NCBI GenBank assembly: GCA_019426215.1
Contig: CM033402.1
Location: 36,258,657 to 36,322,656, forward strand
DNA from: Buddleja alternifolia
Lineage: Eukaryota; Streptophyta; Magnoliopsida; Lamiales; Scrophulariaceae
Reading direction: 5' to 3'
DNA: 64,000 nucleotides
A program made the position numbers and the translations under genes. Below the pieces are notes generated by a model. That model was not told the origin of the DNA. It did no database searches and saw only the letters and a list, made by a program, of their open reading frames with translations. Positions within the stretch are counted from its first letter, which is position 1. The number at the start of each line of letters is the position of its first letter. Shown in pieces: positions 53,864 through 64,000 of this stretch.

Positions 53864-56800
53864 ATGGCGGCGGCGGAGGCGGCGGCGGCAACGGCAACAG
53901 CAACTGCAGTGGCGGCGGCGGCAGCTCAGCAGCCAGTTTCTGCACAAGTTGTGAGTTCATTTATTTCTTTTGTCTTTATTATGTCACTGTCCTGTGGAGA
54001 TGAATTTTTTGTTAATTTAACTTGGGTTGACTTTCTGTGGGAGGATAGGTTGGCAATGCATTTGTGCAGCAGTACTATCACATACTGCATCACTCACCGG
54101 GGCTCGTTCATCGGTTTTATCAGGACATCAGTAAGCTTGGTCGTCCCGAGGATGATGGCTCCATGAGCATCACCACCACTATGCAAGTAATCTATCTTTC
54201 TCTCCCTCTCTATCTTCCATATCTTTAATTTTGTGTTCAATGAATTTGTTTTATGTTCTTTTCACAACTGGATTGGTAGTGGTTAAGCTAATTAATGGCG
54301 ATTAAGTGTATGAATCTGAGATGTTTAGTTAGTTTGGTTAAAGTGAACATGGACATGAGACTCTTCGAATTAAAAAGAACAAACTTTTTGAATTTTGTAT
54401 TTATATTTGCTATGGCCTTGTGCAAATCTGCCCATTATTACACTTGTGTTCCTGATCCATTAGATTGATAGATTGTTAGTGTCCTTCTGTTTAATATAGT
54501 ATGTTTGTAGCAATCAACCGTGGTTGCTTGAGGTGATTACCTATCTGAATTGGAAAAAATTTAGATCTTAAAATGTTCTGAATGTGGATACTATCTGACC
54601 ATGCAGGCCATTAATGAGAAGATTGTTTCACTCAACTATGTGGATTTTAGAGCTGAGATTAAGTCAGTGGATGCACAAGAGTCATTTAGTGGTGGAGTTA
54701 ACGTTCTCGTGACTGGCTATCTAACCGGGAAAGACAGCACAGTCCGCAACTTTACTCAATCGTTCTTTCTCGCTCCACAAGACAGGGGCTACTTTGTTTT
54801 GAATGACATGTTCCGATATGTGGATAATGTTGACCCAATTCCGGTGTTGGTCAGTGATGTTGTGGTGCCCATCGCTGCAGAGCCAAGTAACCAAGACATT
54901 TCTTTAATTTTTCATTTTCCTTGTCCTCTATGTTGTTCTTGAGTTTGATTTTTCAGCCCAAATTTATTGCTGTCAGTTCCTGCCCCAGTTCAAGAGAATC
55001 ATGTTTCTGAGGAGAACACACCATCTGCAGAGGAAACTGCTGCAGGAGAAGTTTACAATCCGTCTGAGGATGAAGATGTGCCAATTACAGAAGAAGAAGT
55101 CCCTGTAGCTGAGGTTGTTGACGAAGTACAGGATGATGCACAGATGCTGGTTGAATCCAGTGGCAAAATCGAAGAAGTGCCAAAGAAATCTTATGCATCT
55201 ATTGTAAGCGATCATGAGCAGTTTTCACAAATGAGCCTATTCCTATATCCTACACCCTGTAGTTGCTCTAAGCATATTTACCGTGAATGTATATATGATA
55301 TCATGATCTGACAGCCGATTGGACCACTTGTTCTATTACTAAGTCCTTGCTATTAAGTAGCATAGGATGTCTTTCTTGTTTCCCCGTTACTTCTCCAGCC
55401 CTTACCCCTTCATGATATTGTTTCAGGTGATGCATCTCAAGGAAAATGCTGCAAGTTTCTCCCCTCCACCGGCTGCCTCTCGAAAGGCACCACCAAAGAA
55501 GGTGGAGCAAGTGAACCCTACTTTTGTCCCAGCTCCTGATGGACCAATTTCGAGTTCGGAATCAGTTGATAATGAGCATAACCAAGAGGGTGAAGGCATG
55601 ATATCTGAACTCATCTATTCCTTTTTCTTTATGTTGCGATTTACAGTACTCATGCTTTCGGTTGAATTTCACTTTCTGATTTATTTATTTCTCTACGTTG
55701 TGCAGCTGACGGCTACTCTATATATATAAAGGGTCTTCCAATGAATGCCACAGATGCCGCACTTGAGGAAGTTTTCAAGAAATTTGGGACTATCAAGAGT
55801 GACGGTATTCAAGTCAGAAGCAACAAAGTATGTTATAATCTACTAATTTTTGTGGTCTCAATTAGGGGAGAGGTCACAGATACTTAGTCTTTGTACGTGT
55901 ATTAAGAATTATTCAATGAAATCAATCACAATGTTTTCTGTGCAGCTACAGGGATTTTGTTTTGGCTTTGTGGAATTTGAAGATGCTAGTTCTGTGCAAA
56001 AAGCACTTGAGGTATGTGTTTGTTTGTGCTTGGATGCAAGATAAACTGAATAATGCAAACAGATGATTGTACTTATATTTTTATTTTCAGATAATTAACA
56101 AATCATAAAGCTTAGTAGAAAAATGAAGTTGTGAGTTCTATATCATTGTGGTCTGTCTCGTTCTAATTTCTTTGCTTCTAACAAATTATTTTAGTCATCT
56201 TAGGATACGAATTGGACGTATTCTTTCTGATTCTAATTGATTTCTATTTGCACATTGATCAGTTTTTGTGCTTGTATTACGTATTGCTGTTTCGCTTGTG
56301 TGTGACATGACATACCATTAGAAGATTCTGGGAAGCTAAATTCATACAGGAATCTACTGTCTTCCATCATTTATGTCTTGATTAGCTCAATCATTTAAAG
56401 ATAAAGCCAAATTCATGATGTTGTTTTTACTGTATCCGTATCTTGGGAGTTCTTGATTATGTATCCTCGGAAAAATATGTGCTACTTGATCTTTTCATCC
56501 ACATAAATATATGAATGTTTTCAACGTATATCTGTTTGCTAACGAGGAAATTTTTATGATTCTTTTTTAACTTCATTCTTTTTGGTTCACTTAATTTTTG
56601 TACTATCATTTAGAATGGTATACACTGTACAGAAAGCACAAAAGAGAAATGAGCTGAAGTATCTGAATGAAATTGTCCTGGAAATCTGTCTTGAACTTGA
56701 TATGCATGGGGATAGATCTATGGGACCTTACTAGCAAGTAAAATAGGTTGTTCTCTTTGTTTGTCATAGTGATCTATCTACTTAATCTGAAGGCATCCTA

Positions 56801-57919
56801 TTCCATGCATTCCAATAACAACATTAAGTAGTCAGCATCATTTCCGATCCTTCCTTTTGCCTAATTCATGAGATCTGGAAATCTAATGCATCTGATCCTG
56901 ATGGGGCAGGGGTGGTTTCATATTAACGGTGAAAATTATGGTTTCAGCCTCCAGAACACACGTGTTTTTTCATTTTAATAACTATTGACAGGTGATAAAT
57001 GTCCAAACTTTTGGGAAGGGTGACACCAATTTTATGAATCCCCTCAAACTCTACACTGTTAATCCGCGTGTTGGGAATGAGGTTGAGTGGTTATTTTGTT
57101 GTAAATTGGAGTTTCCTGTCGCTGCAGTAGCATTGATGTGTTTGTTGTGGAATGTGACTTACTAGTTTTTACTGTTCTGCATTATCACATCTTCTCCACG
57201 TTTCAGGCTTCACCTGTATTAATTGGTGGGCGCCATGCTGTTATTGAAGAAAAGAGGTCTACAAGTTCTCGGGGTAAGTTCACATTCTTGGAAAAACAAC
57301 TGTTATTGTCACTTCACATTGGTTAATTTCCAAAAAGTAGAGCATCATAACAACTGTTTATGCTGTACTAGTGGAAGTCCTGTGGAAATTATGTCAGTAA
57401 ATGAGTTTTATCAGAAATCTCACAAACGCAATTCAAAGTTAAGAGTATGCACATCTTGCGACCGACTGAAATCCATCTTATTCTATAATAGTTCTGATTT
57501 TGTTTTCTAATTCTTTTCCATCTGCACATCGAAAATCTAATTTTTGGGCCAAATTCTATTGTTTCTCTTTTTCAAGTTGTACATTTGTTTTTTACGCCAC
57601 AGGAAATAACAGGGGAAGATTTCAATATGGAAGGGGATCTGGATTTAGAAATGACGGAGTTAGAGGACGTGGAAACTATGGAGGTGGCAGAGGTGGTTAC
57701 TACAGGGGTGGCGATTTTAATGGCAGGAGTGATTTTGTCAACAGGGGTGGCAATGGTGGTGATTTGAATGGCAGGAGTGATTTTGTCAACAGGGGTGGCA
57801 ATCGTGGAGGAGCCTCAAATCGCGATGGATATCAGAGGGTTGACCGCATGAACCGTCCTGGTGGAATGGCCAATGCCAATGCAAAGAATATGACGCCTAG
57901 GGTTTCTGCTACTGCTTGA
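53864..57919 (+). CDS. NTF2 + RRM domain RNA-binding protein (plant G3BP-like)
   Basis: Nine exons: 53864-53950, 54049-54186, 54607-54886, 54977-55203, 55427-55595, 55706-55827, 55946-56011, 57207-57273 and 57603-57919. All phases agree and give 490 residues. After an Ala-rich start comes the NTF2-like domain (VGNAFVQQYYHILHHSPGLV ... FRYVDNVDP, residues about 30-150). Next is an acidic Glu-rich linker, then one RRM (SIYIKGLPMNATDAALEEVF = RNP2 region; GFCFGFVEFEDASSVQKALE = RNP1 region), and an RGG/Gly-rich tail (RGRGNYGGGRGGYYRGGDFN). This order defines the G3BP family: NTF2 dimerises and binds partners, RRM and RGG bind RNA, and the proteins join cytoplasmic stress granules. The intron after 55595 uses a GC donor (GAAG|GCATGA). 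Intron 7 is long (1.2 kb). The tail repeats FNGRSDFVNRGGN-type units twice. Confidence 0.93.
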
Positions 57920-60906
57920 AGAATCTGTAGGTTAAGAGGTGGTCAGTGAGTTGCTTTCTTTAGGATGCTAATTTTTTTAATATTGTTTCTAGTGATTTTT
58001 ACCTGGTGCGAAATATTTTCAGTAGACAGTTCCATTTGCAATGTGACTGTCTCGAATTTTTCGTCGGCTCTTTTAACTGATTTATTCCACATTTTTCCCA
58101 TTTGCGGGTATAGTTTATTAGTAGATGAGATCTTGTAGGTTTTAATTTGTGGTATTTTGAGACAATTTTGGGATTTTTTGTATTTTTGATGAATCATTCT
58201 TCAGGGTTCAGGCCCTTTTCGCTCTTGATGTCTTGGAAAGAAAATAGTGTTTCCCATATTTACTAGGGTTATTGGTTATGCTTGTTTATGTTTTTGAGTA
58301 AACTTTTGGGAATGTGTACTATGATGAGTATGTGGGTGATTTTATGCCACATCGGGTCCAACAAGGCCAGTACACCATTCACCATTGGATGCAAGAACAA
58401 GATAGAACAAATCACTCAAAACACTTGTATCCAATGATGTTGAATAGAATGGTTTCATTGGATCCGGTCTATTGTAGAATTTTCCATGTGTGAAAATAAT
58501 GTGACATTGGTTGTGTTTGTATGTGTGTTCTAAAAATGGTCGGAAGTAGTAAAATGTGTCAAATCAAATGTTATTTGTTTATGTATAATGTAAAAAATAA
58601 TTGAATTAGTTTTTAGTAATGATTATGTAAAAAAAATAGTAAAATAAGGAAGAAAATAGAAAAAAAAATAGTGATGAACGTGTTGATTGAGAAGTGATTG
58701 AATGAAAAAGTGTAATTGGACAAATGTATTTTTGGTTGAAAATGTTTTGAAGTTGTAATTTTCTCAAAATTATGGTTCTCATAAACTGCTCTGCCTACAC
58801 CAGTATTCCGAAATTATTAGTTTGTTTGATGATGTGCAGCTCCAAGCTATAAAGCAGAATTATGCTCTCATCCTCGCATTAAAATACGACATTAACACAG
58901 GGAAACTGGAAAATGCTCAGCGTCTGCACATGACATTGTACTTTAGGATGATAGTGTATATCTTTCTACTTTTATTAGTGTGATTTTCTTCAATGATTGA
59001 AAAGGTAAACGAATAAGACCTGCTATATATTCAACTACCCAGTGTTTCCTATCGAGTGGGTGATACTTGGTGGATATCGAGTATGGCAGAGACAAGACCA
59101 AACGAAAATACCAACATGGTTATTCTATCTATTTGATGTTTGATAAGACTTGGGTGAACCTTTATAGGCGTGTATCTCATTATTGTGTTTTGCATCATAT
59201 GAATTTTTCCGAAGTTAGATGATTATGTTTAGGGAAATAATATAACAAGAAACATGCCCTATGCTGAACCACCCTATATTGGACACTCTTTGTTGCTACA
59301 CTATGGACAATACCCAATGGTTCAAAATATGACACGTGTCTCGTTATTTTACTTCTTAACAATGATCACCCATTTTTGGAAAAATCAAACTGCAAATGTG
59401 AGAGTACAACATACACCAATCTAGCTGGTGGATACCTTGGGTTGTAGCATAATATCTATTAGAGGTTTGTATCTTCTCTTATTTTATACATCTTCTGCAT
59501 AAATTTCTCTTGAGATTTTCTAATACATGAAGCAAGTATCTTGGAAAGTGGCAACTTAGACTAACACAAGACATGGAGTTCAAACAAAGAATATACACCG
59601 AGGCATCAGGACATCAATGATCTTCTATTTCTATTTCAATTTTCATCTTGTATTCCACATAACACATACACACGAACTACAGTAAACATTTGACGTGCAT
59701 GTGAAACGTGAAATATAGAACGAAATAGCACATCGGAATAGAGGATTCAAAGTGAATTCCATTGTGTATTGAAATTCACATCAAAAGATGCCAAGAAATA
59801 CCACCCACATGATATATCAACAACAAACCCTGTGTTTATCCCAAGAAATACTACAATATTCTCTACTGCTACCATGTAACAGAGCAGAATTGAGTATAGC
59901 TGCAAGCCCGCAATATGCTCCATACCTGGACTATAACTCAAAATTACTAATAATGACACAATTGCCTACGTTTCTCATCTAGCAACTAGCCCTAAAATTA
60001 CCTACTTGTCCCTGAAAAAGAAGAGATATTTGAATTGGAATGAATTGGAATGCCGTTTCAATGCCTTCTGACCAAAAACAGAGCACGACTAAGGTAGAAG
60101 TGTATGTGATGTGGGAATACAGTTAGTTGTTAACTGTATCATCCGAATCATCCCATCCTTAGCATTAACAATGATCCTAATACTCGAGAGAAAATTTCCA
60201 TGACCAGGACACACATGGGCCTTCCATTCAAAAACATATTCCTATCCTATATGGTATAGCAATTATAATATTTTTGAAAGAAAGGACCACATGAATCAAA
60301 ATCACGACAATTTTCACGTTGAGCAAGATAACATCCAGAAGGAATTTTGGCAATTTGGTTGAGGAGCTAGGAAAATCTCCTGACTCGCTCTAAAGAGAGA
60401 TACTTGAATCTTAAATAGTTGATCTAATCTTATGCTGTCTACTCAGCTAACTTAGTTCAAGGTCCTGCAGTATTATAAATTGATCCCTGATGATTAAATC
60501 CACTACCTCTATATGATGCAAACTGGTGACTCTATTTTTGCTGCAATGTGCCTTTAAAATCGATACATAATCAAAATGACGTGTAATACAACAAGCACCT
60601 TCTTCAAAAACTTCAGCAGCAAAGTCAAAGGAGAGTACGCATTTAAATCTGCAACAAATGCTTTTTCATACGTAACCAACAACATATAATCAGCTTTCAG
60701 CCACTGTGAACTTGACAGTGAACAAATATGAACAATAACAGGACAGAATCTATACTAATCTGTAGGAAGACAGCATAAAACTTAAATAGTACGAAATTCT
60801 AAGTTAAATATGACCATAAGTTCTACGTGTAAGAACAGTGGCAAACCTTCTCGAAGGACTAGCTTGGTTAATCCCACGAGCACATGTTTTAATTGTGCAT
60901 ATTTAT
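57920..60906. other. Intergenic region between convergent G3BP-like and GAUT8-like genes
   Basis: Holds both 3' UTRs (G3BP-like to about 58260; GAUT-like from 60906 downward). The segment at 58330-58800 has paired CCATTGGAT/ATCCAATG words, resembling a small foldback repeat. No gene was recognised; short open frames show no similarity. Confidence 0.5.
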
Positions 60907-63247
60907 TTATAGACCAAAATTGCAGGTTTGCACGTACTCATTTTCATAGTCGACGTACTTGGTCCAAAGTGGACGGAACTGGGTAATAGCAATGTCAAGC
61001 CATGGCTTCATATTCCCATTAAAGTGTATGACTGCAGCATTGTTAATCTCATCCATGCTTATGCTTGGATTGTATCCAAGCCCCAAAACATGCCAAGATT
61101 TGTCTAGTGGCTTTGTCGTGGAGTAGTAAGTGATCAGACCCGGAGGCAATGTCCCTAATTTCCACAGCGTTCGGTTCTCATTCTGCAAAAGGTCACAAAC
61201 ATAAAGTTAGACTCGCAAGAATTAGACTTCGGACAAAATGCAAATTAGGTAAATACATGTAGTTTAAGGTTCAAGGTATTTGATACTCGAGTTCATCGAC
61301 TATCTCATATGAGAAGCAAAAAGGTCCCGTTATTCGGGCATCTAAAATTGCTTGATGGTGCATCAGCACTAACTTATCCCTATACATGAACAACCATATG
61401 AATAGTCCATAGTAATTATTATTCTCACCAGATTCTGCCAGTAGTGGTACTCTTCAGTGCATTTCTCCCTCCTCCAAGCATCCAAATCAAAGAAATTCAT
61501 GCCATAAGCCCATGCACATGCCTTTGGACTAAACTTGGCTTTGATAAGAGGATGGGAGAAATTCATATATTGTGCATAGCGATGAAAAGATCCAAAACAT
61601 GTCTCCACGGCCCCATTCACCTTCCCATCCATATCTATCTTCCAAAGCCCAGTCAAATCCCTTTGAACCACTATATCATCATCCAAGAACAAAATCTTGT
61701 GCAACTTTGGATACATTTCAGGCAAATAGAATCTGAGATGATTCAAAATTGACAAATACTTTGGGTTCCTGAACTTCATGTTTGTCGTATCCTTTGTTGC
61801 ATTCTCAAGCTTATTCTCAAAGTAGAACTGCTGTAACTTGGAAGACTCAAGCTGTTTCAGCACCGGAACATAGGACGAGTTCAAGAATTTATAATCCTCC
61901 ACAGCCTTCACTTCAATATGAGCACCACTATAATCCCTTATCTTGAACATCACTTGCATAGCCCCAAGATTCATTTTATCAGTCACAACATGGAAAACAT
62001 GCTTCCAAGGCTCTTTCGTGTTTTTCACAGCCGAGTTTACCACAACAGAAGCAGCAATAACATTGTCGGAGAAAATTGCATAATGATATAGCTTAGGGTC
62101 CTCGATCTCAGGCTTAGGCGGATTCCCTTCATCCGAATACTTCTCAGGATGTGCAATCCTCTCCTCCATCAACCTTAAAGCCAAGCAATGCAAGCTCTTG
62201 GGAATAGACTTGGCAGCAATTAAGCTTGAAAAAGCACCTTGCTTCTTTGCTTTTGTTAACTGTTCATTTAACGCAAAAATAGTATCTTTCAACTTATGGA
62301 TTTTCAATTGATTATCGAAAGATTCTTTTGCCTCAGCAATCACTTGCCGCGTCAACTTAATTCGTTCCTTCACCTCTTTCTCAAACCGTCTCAGCACCGA
62401 CTCATCGATTGAATTTCCATCTGAATCAAACAATGCTCGATACGTCGGCTTTGAGATGAGATCAGTGAAATTCCGAGAGAGATCAGCGAAATTCCTAACG
62501 AGTTTTGAGTTCTCGAGCTTGAGTTTCCGAGCATAGGAAGCATAACCTAAAGCTAAACCTCTGTGATCCTCTGCTTGTTTCCGGATCTGATCTAGCCGTG
62601 GCTTCAATGGATCTGACTTCAACGCCAAAATCGATCTCCGGAGGGACAAAGACTTGGATCCATAAGAATTAGAAGAAAAGCCCTAAATTTGAACAGAATA
62701 AAACACAGAAAGCAAAAAATTACTAAATTAGTACATTTCCTACACACAATTAATTATCGCAGTAAAATTAATCGAGAAAAACGTCAAATGCAAGTAATTA
62801 AACTGAAACAAGAGACAGCGATTAATAATTAATTACAAAATAACACATAATCACAGCATTAATTTTTAGCAAAATAGCCATAAATGCATCCACAGAAACT
62901 TTATATGCAAAGCATGCATTCATATAAACAATATTAACAACTCCAAAAAGACAAAATAAAAATAAAAATCGGTGCAATCTAAACACTATATTAAATCCAA
63001 ACCGACTAAAATACAGCGAAACAAAAACTGAATCAAAAAAAAAAAATAGAAAAAAAAAACTTACGAAATTGAGATCGGCGGTACTGGAGGCGACGGTGAA
63101 GAGAAATGAAATTACGACGAACAGCGAGACGGCGAACGTCAAATAACCGGCGAAGAATCTGAAACTGAACGCGGCGTTGCGAAATGGATGCTTAGTACGC
63201 CGATCCGACGCCGTATTTCGGTGAATTCGAGCAGAATTGAGCGCCAT
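60907..63247 (-). CDS. GAUT8: GAUT8/QUA1-like galacturonosyltransferase (GT8 family)
   Basis: Minus strand, three exons: 63247-63065, 62682-61429 and 61182-60907, all phase 0 with GT-AG introns; 570 residues, close to Arabidopsis GAUT8 length. A short basic N-terminus (MALNSARIHRNTASDRRTKH) precedes one membrane anchor (FFAGYLTFAVSLFVVISFLF, about residues 32-55), as in type II Golgi proteins. The stem has the GAUT coil (SDPLKPRLDQIRKQAEDHR, ARKLKLENSKLVRNFADLS). The catalytic GT8 domain has YHYAIFSDNVIAASVVVNS, the metal-binding DxD in KILFLDDDIVVQRDLTGLW, and WAYGMNFFDLDAWRREKC; exon 3 has LPPGLITYYSTTKPLDKSWH and HFNGNMKPWLD. It would add galacturonic acid to homogalacturonan pectin from UDP-GalA in the Golgi. 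The stem sequence fits GAUT8/QUASIMODO1 better than GAUT9. No lesion was seen. Confidence 0.93.
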
Positions 63248-64000
63248 TGTTGCCTCTGTAAACACCGTGGGAAGTGTGTAATGTGTGTGATTCAGTGAGA
63301 GTGGTGGAGTTTTGAAGATTTTTGGAGATGGGAGGAGGGAATGCTAGTATGCAAAGGGATGTATATGAGATATTGTGGACTGTGTGCTTCGGATGTGTTG
63401 TACTGTGTGAGGATTGGGGGGAAGGGTATATTTTGTGTCTCGAATGTACAAGTTTGGCTTTGAGGAAAACGCGCTTGTGACGGTGGGTGGGTCCCACTGA
63501 AACCGAAGCCTTTGAAAAGGAAATTTGATTCCAGATTAATAAGTTGAAAATTTATTTGTAGTCGACTCGTCTAATATAACAAATTAATTCAATATATTTT
63601 TATGTTTGCTAGGATTTCAAATTGGGAAATTCTAGTCTGCTCTCGTTTAAATTTATGTGTATTTTATAAAATAACTTATCAATTATATGAGAAGTGTAAT
63701 ACACTCTCCTTATGAAATACACTTGGATTCGATCAAACCACATAATAACTAGAATTTTCCTTTGAAACTATTCGGCTTGAACTTAATACAATTAATTTAA
63801 AACTAATAAAATATTATAAAATTGAGTTACATAGAGCTCAACTCGTGTGCTGCTCAATTAGAGCTCGACTTGACTAGCAGCAATCAGGTTCAAAAATGAC
63901 TTTTGAAACTCCTTTATATGTAAATATCAAGTTAGTAGCATGTTTAAGGGAGTTGTTATTGGTGCTCCCAAACCAAGCCCACTACAAAAAAAAATATGAT
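63248..64000. other. GAUT8-like 5' region and flanking repeat
   Basis: The promoter side of the minus-strand GAUT gene. 63248-63500 probably includes the 5' UTR (C/A-rich on the minus strand). Sequence at 63760-63920 contains GAGCTCAACTCG and GAGCTCGACTTGAC, like the GAGCTCGA-rich dispersed repeat seen elsewhere in the window. Confidence 0.4.

Noticed and set aside
1..64000. CRISPR arrays, rRNA, tRNA genes or bacterial operons
   Set aside because: No regularly spaced repeats, rRNA or tRNA genes were seen; the only tRNA-like sequence is the SINE head, and primer-binding sites are short complements.

Overview
This is a nuclear plant genome segment, almost certainly from a eudicot. It is AT-rich, its genes have GT-AG introns, and it carries plant-specific gene families (Ninja/AFP corepressor, GAUT galacturonosyltransferase) and typical plant LTR retrotransposons, PIF/Harbinger, LINE, SINE and MITE sequences. 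Coding regions were read by translating exons and matching splice sites by eye. No search or alignment was run. Layout: four host genes sit at the two ends, with a transposon-rich block of about 38 kb between them. Left end: the last three exons of an ERD2-type K/HDEL receptor (21-1343, +) and a two-exon Ninja-family corepressor (9580-12449, +). They are separated by MITEs and by a non-autonomous LTR element (4030-7464) with a perfect 5-bp target-site duplication (TSD). Right end: a convergent pair, a nine-exon NTF2+RRM G3BP-like RNA-binding protein (53864-57919, +) and a three-exon GAUT8/QUA1-like pectin glycosyltransferase (60907-63247, -). The two complete genes at this end look intact and full length. 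Middle block, 13-51 kb: LINE fragments; a SINE with 16-bp TSDs; a Mutator-like MITE with long terminal inverted repeats (TIRs); two internally deleted Ty1/copia elements of about 1 kb with the same architecture and perfect TSDs; and a PIF/Harbinger transposon with both its DDE transposase and its Myb/SANT protein. A young 4.4-kb LTR element has split the transposase gene. The right side of the Harbinger is cut off by a 12.1-kb SIRE/Maximus-type Copia element with an env-like region and a truncated 5' LTR. Further right lie a decayed SANT-domain gene and a GRF zinc-finger/membrane-tail gene near another Harbinger-like terminus. Most notable: the 4.4-kb LTR element inside the Harbinger transposase carries, in sense orientation, a 97-codon piece of a plant KUP/HAK potassium transporter gene and no recognisable gag or pol. 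That makes it a gene-capturing non-autonomous retrotransposon, with LTRs about 98% identical and a perfect GGTGG TSD. The order of events can be read from the nesting: Harbinger first, then the KUP-bearing element and the SIRE element into or beside it. The host genes have unrelated jobs (Golgi-ER retrieval, jasmonate/ABA signalling, RNA granules, pectin synthesis), so the window is a chance neighbourhood and not a functional cluster.
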